Of a stretch of DNA of 7,208 bases, positions 1-7,066 are shown piece after piece (within the stretch, counting starts at the first letter, position 1; every line of letters starts with the position of its first letter). The notes beneath the pieces are model-generated. The model saw nothing but the letters and a program-made list of their open reading frames with translations, ran no database searches and had not been told where the DNA came from. The translations under genes and the position numbers were made by a program. The DNA is taken from contig JACDBM010000181.1 of the NCBI GenBank assembly GCA_013694945.1, forward strand, positions 1 through 7,208, read 5' to 3'. Source of the stretch: Chthoniobacterales bacterium (GTDB lineage: Bacteria; Verrucomicrobiota; Verrucomicrobiia; Chthoniobacterales; UBA10450).

Positions 1-2205
1 CCTTCGCCGGCTAATTTCCTCGATTGGCGCGAACAGAACACCGTGTTCGAAGGGATGGCTGCCATGGCGCAGCGGAGCTTCAACCTCACAGGCGTCGGCG
101 AACCGGAGCGTTACGACGGGCGCCGTGTCTCGGCGAATCTCTTCACGATCTTAGGCGTCGAACCCATCCTGGGTCGCACCTTTCGGCCGGAGGAAGATCA
201 ACCCGGCGCGCGCGTAGTCATTTTGAGTCACGGCGTCTGGCAGCGGCGGTTTGGCGCCGACCCGGGTATCATTGGTCGGCCGCTGACTCTGAATGGTGAA
301 AGCTACACCGTCATCGGCGTGATGCCGCGCACTGTGGACCTGCCGAGCCTGGACAATTGGCAGGACCAGCTTTGGGTGCCGATCGCCTTTACCTCAGAAG
401 AAGCAGCGGGCCGCGGCAATCATTTTCTCGAGGTGATCGCTCGGACTAAGCTAGGCGTCTCGCGTCAGCAGGCACAGGCCGAGATGACCACAATCGCCAA
501 GCGCCTCGAGCAGCAGTATCCGGAGGACAACACGCGCATTGGGATCACGGTCAAACCGTTGCACGAACAAATTGTCGGAAAGATCAAGCCCGCCCTGCTC
601 GTTCTGCTGGGAGCGGTCGGATTTGTCCTGCTGATCGCGTGCGCGAACGTCGCAAATCTGCTGCTGGCACGGGCAGCCGTGCGCCAAAAGGAAATTGCGC
701 TGCGCCTCGCAGTGGGTGCGAGCCGTTCGCGTTTGACGCGGCAGTTTCTAACCGAAAGCGTTCTGCTCGCGGGCCTCGGCGGGGCGGCTGGTTTGCTGCT
801 CTCATTGGTTGGTTTGCACGTTCTGAAGACATTCCTCCCGCCCAGCATCTCGCAGGCACAGTCAATCAGCATCGACGGAAAAGTTCTCATCTTCACGGCG
901 CTGATTTCATTAGTCACAGGGCTTATCTTTGGTCTCGCGCCGGCCACCCAGGCGTCGAATTTTAACCTGAACGACACGTTGAAGGAAGGTGGCCGGGAAT
1001 CCGGGTCAGGCAGCCGTGGCAATCGCATCCGCAATTTTCTTGTCGTGAGCGAAGTGGCGGTATCGTTCCTCCTTTTGATCGGAGCCGGCTTGTTGATCAA
1101 CAGCTTCCTGCACCTGCGCAATCTCGATCCCGGGTACCGCGCCGATCATCTGCTCACGATGAAGGTCGCACTCTCCGAGACGAAGTATCCTGACAAAGAG
1201 CGGCGCTCCCCGTTCTACTCCGAAATGATCCGCCGCGTGCGGGCTTTGCCGGGTGTTCAATCCGTCGCCGTCGCGGCGAATCTCCCTCTCACTTACAACG
1301 GTGATTCCATGCCCATCGGCGTGGAAGGCCGCGTCGATCCTCCGCCCGACCAACGGCCCGATGTGATCCTCCGGGTCGTTAGCCCCGGCTATTTCAGCAC
1401 AATGGGCATCCCGTTGATCAAAGGCCGCGACTTCACGGAACAGGATAACGCTGAGTCTGTCCGCGTCGTCGTTATCAGTGAGAAAACGGCCCGTTACTTC
1501 TGGCCCGGTGAAGATCCCATCGGGAAACGCCTTAAGCCGGGATCGACCACCTCTGAGAGTCCCTGGAGGGAAGTGATCGGAGTCGTGAAGGACGTTCGGC
1601 AAAATGACTTCGTGGCTGAACCAAAGATGCAGATGTACATGGCTTATCCGCAGCTAAGTTCTTTCGCGCCGAATGCACTCGTCATTCGCACGAATGTCGA
1701 GCCACTCAGCCTTGCGATGTCGGTGCGCAATGCCGTCTGGGCAATCGATAAGGACCAGCCCGTGTCGGATATTGACACCATGGAGAACATCGTCTCGCGA
1801 GCTGTCGCTCGGCAGCGTTTCAGCATGCTCCTATTAGGCATCTTCGCTACGCTTGCGCTCGTGCTGGCGGCGGTCGGAATCTATGGCGTCATGAGTTACT
1901 CCGTCGCACAGCGGACGCGCGAAATCGGTATTCGTATGGCGCTTGGCGCGCAAAAGAGCGACGTGCTGAAGATGACGGTGATGCAGGGATTGAAGCTCGT
2001 CGCTCTGGGTGTAGCGATCGGCCTCGTTGCCGCGTTAGTGTTGACGCGCGTCATGGCGAGCCTGCTCTTTGGAGTCAGCGCGACTGATCCCACGACCTTC
2101 GTGACGATCTCGTTCGTGCTCATCGGCGTGGCGCTGCTGGCCAGCTATATTCCGGCCCTTCGTGCGATCAAGGTCGACCCCATGGTCGCGCTGCGGTATC
2201 AATAA
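1..2205 (+). CDS. ADOP-type (MacB/FtsX-like) ABC transporter permease, 5' end missing
   Basis: The reading frame is open from base 1 to the TAA at 2203-2205 (734 residues), so the true start lies before the window; the GTG at 43 is internal. It opens with NFLDWREQ, typical of the early periplasmic domain of ADOP permeases (about 800 residues), so roughly 70-80 residues are missing. Order: MacB-like periplasmic domain (to about nt 580), FtsX-type membrane segments (about nt 590-670, 755-830, 880-945), a further segment at about 1030-1100, a second periplasmic domain (about 1130-1800), then three final segments (about 1820-1900, 1990-2055, 2095-2165). The internal duplication shows in EIALRLAVGAS (nt 691-723) and EIGIRMALGAQ (1921-1953). 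Members act in the inner membrane, probably as MacB-like mechanotransmission permeases with a separate ATPase; no ATPase is visible here. The substrate is unknown. The family call is secure. Confidence 0.93.
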   Translation, partial: PSPANFLDWREQNTVFEGMAAMAQRSFNLTGVGEPERYDGRRVSANLFTILGVEPILGRTFRPEEDQPGARVVILSHGVWQRRFGADPGIIGRPLTLNGESYTVIGVMPRTVDLPSLDNWQDQLWVPIAFTSEEAAGRGNHFLEVIARTKLGVSRQQAQAEMTTIAKRLEQQYPEDNTRIGITVKPLHEQIVGKIKPALLVLLGAVGFVLLIACANVANLLLARAAVRQKEIALRLAVGASRSRLTRQFLTESVLLAGLGGAAGLLLSLVGLHVLKTFLPPSISQAQSISIDGKVLIFTALISLVTGLIFGLAPATQASNFNLNDTLKEGGRESGSGSRGNRIRNFLVVSEVAVSFLLLIGAGLLINSFLHLRNLDPGYRADHLLTMKVALSETKYPDKERRSPFYSEMIRRVRALPGVQSVAVAANLPLTYNGDSMPIGVEGRVDPPPDQRPDVILRVVSPGYFSTMGIPLIKGRDFTEQDNAESVRVVVISEKTARYFWPGEDPIGKRLKPGSTTSESPWREVIGVVKDVRQNDFVAEPKMQMYMAYPQLSSFAPNALVIRTNVEPLSLAMSVRNAVWAIDKDQPVSDIDTMENIVSRAVARQRFSMLLLGIFATLALVLAAVGIYGVMSYSVAQRTREIGIRMALGAQKSDVLKMTVMQGLKLVALGVAIGLVAALVLTRVMASLLFGVSATDPTTFVTISFVLIGVALLASYIPALRAIKVDPMVALRYQ

Positions 2206-2238
2206 ATAAGGCGGGCTGCCGTTTGGCTGGCTGGCAAA

Positions 2239-3363
2239 ATGGAAACAACAGCGCTCCCTGCCTTTCGAAAAACCACCGAGACGTTTACGTCGGGCGCGAA
2301 GACTTTGCCGCGGCGTTACTTCGTTTCGCCAGAGGTTTTCGCTCGCGAACAGGATAGGATTTTTGCTGCGCAGTGGGTATGCGTCGGGCATCAGAGTCAG
2401 ATCGCAAACCCGGGCGATTATTTCGTCCAGGACGTCGCTGGCGAAAGTCTGCTCATCACGCGCGACCAGAAGAGAACCATTCGAGGGTTCTTCAACGTCT
2501 GCCGGCACCGCGGAACGCGTTTGTGCGAGGACTCGAGCGGCCATTCTTCCACGATTCAATGTCCGTATCACGCCTGGACCTACGCGCTCGACGGAAGATT
2601 GATCGGCGCCCCGCACATGGAAGAGGACCGGGGTTTTCAGAAACATGACTATTCGTTAGGCGCAGTGCAGACAGCGCTCTGGGAAGGATTCATCTTCCTC
2701 AACCTGGCAGATCAGCCGAGAACAGTGGAAGAAGTGTTTGCGCCCTTGGCCGGGAAGTTCACTCATTGGAATCTACCCCAGCTGCGCTCCGCGAAGCGAA
2801 TCGCGTATGACGTGGGCGCGAACTGGAAGTTGATTTTTGAGAACTATTCCGAGTGCTACCATTGCCCAGGCGTGCATCCGATGCTGTCGAAGGTGTCGCC
2901 CTACGACTCAGCGGTAAACGATTTGTGCGAAGGGCCGTTCCTGGGCGGGTTCATGGCAATCACGAAAGGCACGAGCCTGACGATGAGCGGCGATGCCTGC
3001 GCCTTGCCTGTAGGCGACGTGAAGGGCGAAGATCACGCGCGCGTTTTCTACTACTCCTTTTTTCCGAACGTGCTCCTAAGTATGCATCCGGATTACGTCA
3101 TGGTGCATCAGGTCTGGCCGCAAGCGCCGGAAAGGACACTCATTTCGTGTGATTGGTTGTTTCATCCAAAGGCGTTCGAGCGGGCGGATTTTCACCCGGA
3201 GGATGCGATCGAGTTTTGGGATATGACCAATCGGCAGGACTGGCACGTGTGCGAGCTAAGCCAGCAAGGGATTGCCTCCCGCGCATATCGACCTGGTCCC
3301 TATTCGCCGCGAGAGAGCATTCCCGCGGCTTGGGATCGGGAGTACCTGCGGCACGTGGATTGA
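2239..3363 (+). CDS. Rieske [2Fe-2S] non-haem iron oxygenase, alpha subunit (quaternary-ammonium/choline monooxygenase-like)
   Basis: This 374-residue protein is a complete oxygenase alpha subunit. The N-terminal Rieske domain has C88-x-H90 and C108-x2-H111 (CRHRG ... CPYHAW) as the [2Fe-2S] ligands. The catalytic domain has ENYSECYHCPGVHP (residues 201-214), giving H208 and H213 as iron ligands, with D334 (NRQDWHVCE) as the probable third. E205 sits where classical ring-hydroxylating dioxygenases have the bridging aspartate. A glutamate there, and a length near 370 residues, recall carnitine or glycine-betaine monooxygenases such as CntA and GbcA. The enzyme should be cytosolic and use O2 with electrons from a separate reductase, but no reductase or ferredoxin gene is in the window. 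The substrate cannot be read from sequence; an aromatic or other N-methyl compound is possible. It starts 33 nt after the permease stop, with no strong Shine-Dalgarno site, and may be cotranscribed with it. Confidence 0.92.
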   Translation: METTALPAFRKTTETFTSGAKTLPRRYFVSPEVFAREQDRIFAAQWVCVGHQSQIANPGDYFVQDVAGESLLITRDQKRTIRGFFNVCRHRGTRLCEDSSGHSSTIQCPYHAWTYALDGRLIGAPHMEEDRGFQKHDYSLGAVQTALWEGFIFLNLADQPRTVEEVFAPLAGKFTHWNLPQLRSAKRIAYDVGANWKLIFENYSECYHCPGVHPMLSKVSPYDSAVNDLCEGPFLGGFMAITKGTSLTMSGDACALPVGDVKGEDHARVFYYSFFPNVLLSMHPDYVMVHQVWPQAPERTLISCDWLFHPKAFERADFHPEDAIEFWDMTNRQDWHVCELSQQGIASRAYRPGPYSPRESIPAAWDREYLRHVD

Positions 3364-3368
3364 AGTCG

Positions 3369-4085
3369 TTACATGATGGCGCCGTAGCGACGCTGCCGCT
3401 GTCCGAACTCTTCCACCGCGGCGAAGAGGTCCTGCTTTGTGAAATCCGGCCAGAGCTTCGGCGTGACGTACATCTCGGTGTAGGAAAGCTGCCAGAGGAG
3501 AAAGTTCGACAAACGTAGCTCGCCGGAAGTGCGGATGAGCAAGTCGGGATCGGGATAGTAGCGCGTGTAGAGGTGCTTGCTGAACATCTCGACGTCGATC
3601 ATCGCGCTGTCGATGTGGCCTTGCTCGATCTGGCGCAATAGGCTCTTGATGCCGTCGATGATTTCGATCCGGCTCCCGTAGCTGAGGGCGAGAATCAATG
3701 TGAGACCGTTGTTACCCGAGGTGCGCTCGATCGATTCATGAAGCTGGGTCTGGCAGCTCGCCGGCAGATCGGTCAGCCGGCCGATGGCTTGCAGCCGCAC
3801 GTTTTTCTCCAGCAGCTCCGGGGTTTTTTCTTTCAGGAAGCGCTCGAGCAGATGCATCAGGGCCATGACCTCAGCTTGCGGGCGCTGCCAGTTCTCCGCC
3901 GAAAACGCGTAAAGCGTCAAGAATCCCACCTTCAGATCGCCGCAGCCTTCCACGCATTCGCGGACAGCTTCCGCGCCTTGCTCGTGGCCTTTAATGCGGG
4001 GAAGGCCCCGGCTCTTTGCCCACCGCCCGTTCCCATCCATGATAATCGCGATATGACGGGGAACAGCGTTCGGGGGAGAGGCCAT
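3369..4085 (-). CDS. uppS: Isoprenyl (undecaprenyl) diphosphate synthase
   Basis: This cytosolic cis-prenyltransferase adds isopentenyl units to farnesyl diphosphate to make the C55 precursor of the undecaprenyl-phosphate carrier used for peptidoglycan and surface glycans. The 238 residues match the usual length of about 230-250. Visible signatures are HIAIIMDGNGRWAK (D17 the catalytic/Mg aspartate), KGHEQGAE (H34), FSAENW (61-66), SYGSR (135-139), and DLLIRTSGELRLSNFLLW (181-198; R185, R191 and S193 bind diphosphate) with E204 as the second Mg ligand. The ATG lies 3 nt after the purA stop (TAAGCGATG), with no Shine-Dalgarno site of its own, so translation probably depends on termination of purA. 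The stop lies 5 nt from that of the convergent Rieske gene. Product chain length is inferred from family membership; a shorter polyprenyl product cannot be excluded. Confidence 0.96.
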   Translation of the reverse strand: MASPPNAVPRHIAIIMDGNGRWAKSRGLPRIKGHEQGAEAVRECVEGCGDLKVGFLTLYAFSAENWQRPQAEVMALMHLLERFLKEKTPELLEKNVRLQAIGRLTDLPASCQTQLHESIERTSGNNGLTLILALSYGSRIEIIDGIKSLLRQIEQGHIDSAMIDVEMFSKHLYTRYYPDPDLLIRTSGELRLSNFLLWQLSYTEMYVTPKLWPDFTKQDLFAAVEEFGQRQRRYGAIM

Positions 4086-4088
4086 CGC

Positions 4089-5357
4089 TTACAGCACAAT
4101 CGTTTGTCCACGGGTCGGTCCGACACTGACAATGGTGAGCTTCGCGCCCGTGAGCTCGGCCAGACGTTGCACGTAACTTTGGGCAGCTTCCGGCAAGTCG
4201 GAGAATTTCTTCGCAGCTTGCGTTGAAGTCTTCCAGCCCGGCGTTTCCTCGTAAACGGCCTCGCATTTCTCGAGCTGCGCAGCGTCGGAAGGCGGCACAT
4301 CGAGGCGTTTGCCCTCCAACCGGTAACCAACGCAGACACGGATTGGATCCACGGAGTCGAGGCCATCGAGATTCGTGACTGCTAGCTCATCGATCCCGTT
4401 GATCATGGTGGCATAGCGCGCCGCTACGGCGTCGAACCAACCGCAACGTCGCGGGCGTCCGGTGGTCGCGCCAAACTCGCGGCCCATCTCGTGCAGCATG
4501 TCCGCGAGCGTGGCGTCTTCGGTTGGCAGCGAGCCTTCGCCCACGCGCGTGGTGTAAGCCTTCACCACACCCATGACGATATCCATGCGATGCGGCGGGA
4601 CGCCGGAGCCGGTGCAGGCGCCGCCGGCGGTGGTGTTCGACGAAGTGACGTAGGGATACGTGCCGTGATCGATGTCGAGGAAAGTGCCCTGAGCGCCTTC
4701 GAACAGAATCGCTCTGTCACGTTGGAGCGCGCGGTGCAGCCAGACGACGGTGTTCGCGACGAAGGGTCGCAGCTTTTCTCCAGCCGCAAGATATGCCTCC
4801 TTCACCTCACAGAAGTTGATTGGTTTCGCGCCGAGTGCCTGAAGGATGCTGTTGTTTTCGCGAATTTTGGCCTGGAGCTTCTTCGAAAAAAGCGCAGGCT
4901 GCATGAGGTCCGAGATGCGCAAGCCAGTTCGCGCCGCCTTGTCGCCATAGGCTGGGCCAATGCCGCGTTTCGTGGTTCCGATCTTCGCGTGGCCTTTCAG
5001 CAGTTCCCGTTGTTCGTCCAGCACGCGGTGATACGGCAGGACGAGGTGAGCGCAATCGCTGATGAGCAGATTTTTTCCAACCGCAATGCCCATCTTCTGC
5101 AACCCCTCGATTTCGCGCACGAGCGCGACAGGATCGATGACGACACCGTTACCAATCACGCAGACCTTCCGGCGGCGCAGTATCCCTGACGGGATGAGAT
5201 GGAGAATGTACTTCACTCCGCGATGTATGACTGTGTGGCCGGCGTTATTGCCTCCCTGGCTGCGCACCACGATGTCGGCGTTCGCGGTCAGCACATCGAT
5301 GATCTTGCCTTTGCCTTCGTCGCCCCACTGCGCGCCGACCAGGATTGTGTTCGCCAT
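4089..5357 (-). CDS. purA: Adenylosuccinate synthetase
   Basis: This enzyme catalyses GTP-dependent ligation of IMP and aspartate to adenylosuccinate, the first committed step from IMP to AMP, in the cytosol. The 422 residues are close to the normal length of about 430. Key motifs: the P-loop-like QWGDEGKGK (10-18) with catalytic D13; NNAGHT (37-42) with catalytic H41; GTTKRGIGPAY (127-137); AARTGLR with IMP-binding R143; FEGAQGTFLDIDHGTYPYVT (219-238); TTGRPRRCGW (298-307); and C-terminal SVGPTRGQ (411-418). The guanine-recognition stretch reads TNLDGLD (328-334), where E. coli has TKLDVLD; the lysine-to-asparagine change is discussed in the findings. No clear Shine-Dalgarno site precedes the ATG. 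The leader contains overlapping inverted repeats. It is followed directly by uppS, so the two form a transcription unit. Confidence 0.97.
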   Translation of the reverse strand: MANTILVGAQWGDEGKGKIIDVLTANADIVVRSQGGNNAGHTVIHRGVKYILHLIPSGILRRRKVCVIGNGVVIDPVALVREIEGLQKMGIAVGKNLLISDCAHLVLPYHRVLDEQRELLKGHAKIGTTKRGIGPAYGDKAARTGLRISDLMQPALFSKKLQAKIRENNSILQALGAKPINFCEVKEAYLAAGEKLRPFVANTVVWLHRALQRDRAILFEGAQGTFLDIDHGTYPYVTSSNTTAGGACTGSGVPPHRMDIVMGVVKAYTTRVGEGSLPTEDATLADMLHEMGREFGATTGRPRRCGWFDAVAARYATMINGIDELAVTNLDGLDSVDPIRVCVGYRLEGKRLDVPPSDAAQLEKCEAVYEETPGWKTSTQAAKKFSDLPEAAQSYVQRLAELTGAKLTIVSVGPTRGQTIVL

Positions 5358-5599
5358 TGGAATAAGGAACGGACAATAAACTGTCCCGACGCATCCAAAG
5401 CGGACACATTCGGGACTTCGGGCTCAGGATAGAATCAAGCGGGGGCGCTGCAAGGGATTTCCCCCACAGCCGGACTCGCCGACGCTGAGCCAGAGGATTG
5501 TTAATGGCCTAACAAGTCACTCAGACCTGCTCCCAAGCGCACAATCCTGCTCATCACCTCCCTGCCTTCTTCTGATCAGAGCGATCCGTTTGCGGAAGA
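5358..5599. other. Intergenic region between the hypothetical gene and purA
   Basis: This 242-nt gap holds no convincing conventional gene, tRNA or strong terminator. On the minus strand the only promoter-like pair upstream of purA is weak: TATCCT (plus-strand 5426-5431) with TTGCAG (5448-5453) at a 16-nt spacer, which matches the consensus poorly. If used, it would give a purA leader of about 60 nt that includes the inverted repeats at 5371-5416. A 17-codon minus-strand ORF with an unusually good Shine-Dalgarno-like sequence occupies 5501-5554 (see findings). A 10-bp palindrome, TCTGATCAGA, lies at 5571-5580, and the 9-mer CAATCCTGC occurs at 5542-5550 and 5601-5609; neither has an evident function. 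Confidence 0.4.
5371..5416 (-). promoter_or_regulatory. Overlapping inverted repeats in the purA leader
   Basis: Two inverted repeats share a segment. GGACA (5371-5375) pairs with TGTCC (5382-5386) across a 6-nt loop. GTCCCGA (5383-5389) pairs with TCGGGAC (5410-5416) across a 20-nt loop. Because 5383-5386 belongs to both, the hairpins exclude each other in an RNA. A further GGACA at 5402-5406 could also pair with TGTCC. They lie 14-59 nt upstream of the purA ATG, so an operator or an RNA switch is possible. Stems of 5 and 7 bp in GC-rich DNA can arise by chance, so the functional claim is tentative. Confidence 0.25.
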
Positions 5600-6004
5600 T
5601 CAATCCTGCGGCCCAATCCGAACTACGGGTAAAGGAAAGCGGAGGCGCAGCTCGTCTCCGAGATAAATCTCAACGTGGTGCAGTCCAAATTGCTGGAATT
5701 GCACACCTCCGAAGTAGTGCACGTTCGTGGCGTGGCTTTCCATTTCCTTCAGCTCGAAGTCGATCTCCGCTTGTGCGATCACGTGTTGCTCATCTACACC
5801 CACGATGCGCGAGCGTTGCCGGAAATGTCCCGTTCCGCTACACCAACGCGCCCAAATGCAGAGGCGCATGCAGTTGATCGGCAGCTGCGGTGCCGGGATA
5901 ACATTGACAACGCCGACCAGCGTTTGCATGCCATTGAACTCGCAGCGGACGTCTTCGCAGAGCACGCAACTCTGCAGGTCCGGCAGGATCGCATCAGAGT
6001 TCAT
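5600..6004 (-). CDS. Conserved-looking hypothetical protein downstream of uppP (possible DUF6941-like)
   Basis: This 134-residue protein has no recognisable catalytic motif, signal peptide or membrane segment. Its opening, with VLCEDVRCEFNGMQTLVGVV at residues 14-33, resembles small bacterial proteins annotated as DUF6941 (a charged CDxxR-like motif, then a glycine and a hydrophobic strand). I am recalling that family from memory, so the assignment is tentative. The rest alternates hydrophobic and polar residues as in a beta-sandwich, for example AEIDFEL (79-85), FGLHHVEIYL (106-115) and LRFPLPVV (121-128). Six cysteines (13, 16, 21, 45, 49, 55) lie in the N-terminal half, too irregularly placed to call a zinc site. 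It starts 14 nt after the uppP stop on the same strand, which implies cotranscription and supports it over the overlapping plus-strand ORFs. Its function is unknown. Confidence 0.72.
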   Translation of the reverse strand: MNSDAILPDLQSCVLCEDVRCEFNGMQTLVGVVNVIPAPQLPINCMRLCIWARWCSGTGHFRQRSRIVGVDEQHVIAQAEIDFELKEMESHATNVHYFGGVQFQQFGLHHVEIYLGDELRLRFPLPVVRIGPQD

Positions 6005-6018
6005 TCAGTCGCTTTCGG

Positions 6019-6888
6019 TCAGATAATCCCGCGTCCGACGAGAACGAGGAGGACGATACCCGCGACGATCCGGTAAAGCGCAAACGGGGCAAAGCCTCGC
6101 GCGCGCACCCATCGCATGAACCAGGCGACGACTGCGAGCGCGACGAAAAAGGAGACCACGAAACCAATCGCGAGAACCGTCCAGGCATGCGCATTCATCA
6201 TGACAGGCGCCAGCGCAGAATCGGCGGCATCCTGAGCCTTCGGCCGCAGAGTCCTAAACAAGTCGTAGCCCGTGGCGACCACCATGATTGGCATCGAAAG
6301 GAAGAAGGAAAATTCCAGCGCCGCGGAGCGTGAGAGCCCGGCGACCTGGCCGGCCGCGATCGTGCACATCGAGCGCGATGTGCCCGGGAAAACGGCGGAA
6401 AGTATTTGCACCGCGCCAATCCAGATTGCCTGCGGCAGATTCATCTCCTCCAGGCGCTCGATCCGCGCTTTCTGAAAAATGGCGTCCACCGCCCACATCA
6501 CCACTCCTCCAATCACAAGGGCCCAGCCCATCACCGCGAGACTCTCCAGATTCTGCCCGATTTGCTTTTTTAGAAGAAACGAAGGCACCGCAGTAATGAC
6601 GAAAGCAATCAACGTGAGGCTGAGCGGGTGCGTCAGGACAGTGCGGTCTCCCTGTTCGCCGCGAGGGAAGGTGGAGACGAAATCCAGGATGCGATTCCAA
6701 AAGTAAACGGGCAGCGCCAGAATCGCGCCCAGCTGGATGACGACGGTGTACATCTTCCAGAAACTGTCGCGGAGATCCAGATGGAGCAGGGCTTCAGCGA
6801 TGCGGAGGTGAGCCGTCGAACTCACAGGCAGGAACTCCGTCACTCCTTCGACAATGCCGAGCAGGATGGAGATGACGTAGTCGTTCAT
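6019..6888 (-). CDS. uppP: Undecaprenyl-diphosphatase (BacA/UppP family)
   Basis: This integral membrane phosphatase converts undecaprenyl diphosphate to undecaprenyl phosphate, both for newly made and recycled carrier; overproduction of family members gives bacitracin resistance. The 289 residues fit the family (about 260-290). Signatures: the first conserved region EGVTEFLPVSSTAHL (14-28) contributes E14, E18, S23, S24 and H27, and the second, PGTSRS (168-173), contributes R172. Several hydrophobic segments are evident, including about 48-66, 90-106, 117-135, 155-168, 191-208, 236-257 and 270-287. The start is supported because the first conserved region begins at the usual distance from the N-terminus. 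No Shine-Dalgarno site is obvious. It is divergent from glf and followed 14 nt later by the hypothetical gene; uppS, which makes its substrate, is about 2 kb downstream on the same strand. Confidence 0.96.
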   Translation of the reverse strand: MNDYVISILLGIVEGVTEFLPVSSTAHLRIAEALLHLDLRDSFWKMYTVVIQLGAILALPVYFWNRILDFVSTFPRGEQGDRTVLTHPLSLTLIAFVITAVPSFLLKKQIGQNLESLAVMGWALVIGGVVMWAVDAIFQKARIERLEEMNLPQAIWIGAVQILSAVFPGTSRSMCTIAAGQVAGLSRSAALEFSFFLSMPIMVVATGYDLFRTLRPKAQDAADSALAPVMMNAHAWTVLAIGFVVSFFVALAVVAWFMRWVRARGFAPFALYRIVAGIVLLVLVGRGII

Positions 6889-7013
6889 GGTGCAGTGTGA
6901 GTCAGGCGAGCACCGGCGAATCTACCGTTCGCGCGCTTGTCCCCGGGATTTCAACGCGCCACAGTAGAAGCCGCCCTTTAAAGCGCAAGCAATCGCGGAG
7001 GGCCCCAGAGACG

Positions 7014-7019
7014 TATAAT
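7014..7019 (+). promoter_or_regulatory. glf: Candidate -10 element for glf
   Basis: A perfect TATAAT stands in the 219-nt divergent gap between uppP and glf. No good -35 match lies 16-18 nt upstream, and there is no extended TG element, so the call rests on the hexamer and its position. If used, transcription would begin near 7026, leaving a leader of about 80 nt that contains the hairpins at 7044-7100. On the opposite strand, upstream of uppP, I found no convincing promoter. Confidence 0.35.
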
Positions 7020-7066
7020 TTGCGGGCTTGAACGCGGTTGCGCGGCGAAGCGTTCGCCTGCTTATT

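Noticed and set aside
43..45. GTG as the permease start codon.
   Set aside because: The frame is open upstream to base 1 and encodes the conserved NFLDWREQ stretch, so the gene begins before the window.
465..1121. Minus-strand open frames across the permease (465-1121, 1006-1602 and shorter ones).
   Set aside because: They lie antisense to a clear permease frame, are rich in R, P and S as expected from reading a GC-rich gene backwards, and show no family motif.
2035..2646. Minus-strand 203-codon open frame across the permease end and Rieske start.
   Set aside because: It overlaps two well-supported genes, spans their junction, and has low-complexity shadow composition.
4491..5189. Plus-strand 232-codon open frame inside purA.
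   Set aside because: PurA motifs are continuous on the other strand through this stretch; the frame is an antisense shadow.
5441..5465. GGGGG...CCCCC inverted repeat as a terminator for the uppP-hypothetical gene unit.
   Set aside because: It is a short stem with no T tract on the minus strand and lies over 130 nt beyond the stop; evidence is too weak.
5571..5580. TCTGATCAGA palindrome as a terminator or operator.
   Set aside because: It is a 10-bp palindrome with no loop, no T run and no second copy; it is probably chance.
5675..6076. Plus-strand 133-codon open frame opposite the small gene after uppP.
   Set aside because: It runs into the uppP 3' end, lacks any motif, and competes with a minus-strand frame that is positioned as part of the uppP operon.
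6168..6173. Loss of the residue after PGTSRS in UppP (M where G is frequent).
   Set aside because: The family consensus tolerates variation at the two positions after PGxSRS, and all proposed catalytic residues are present.
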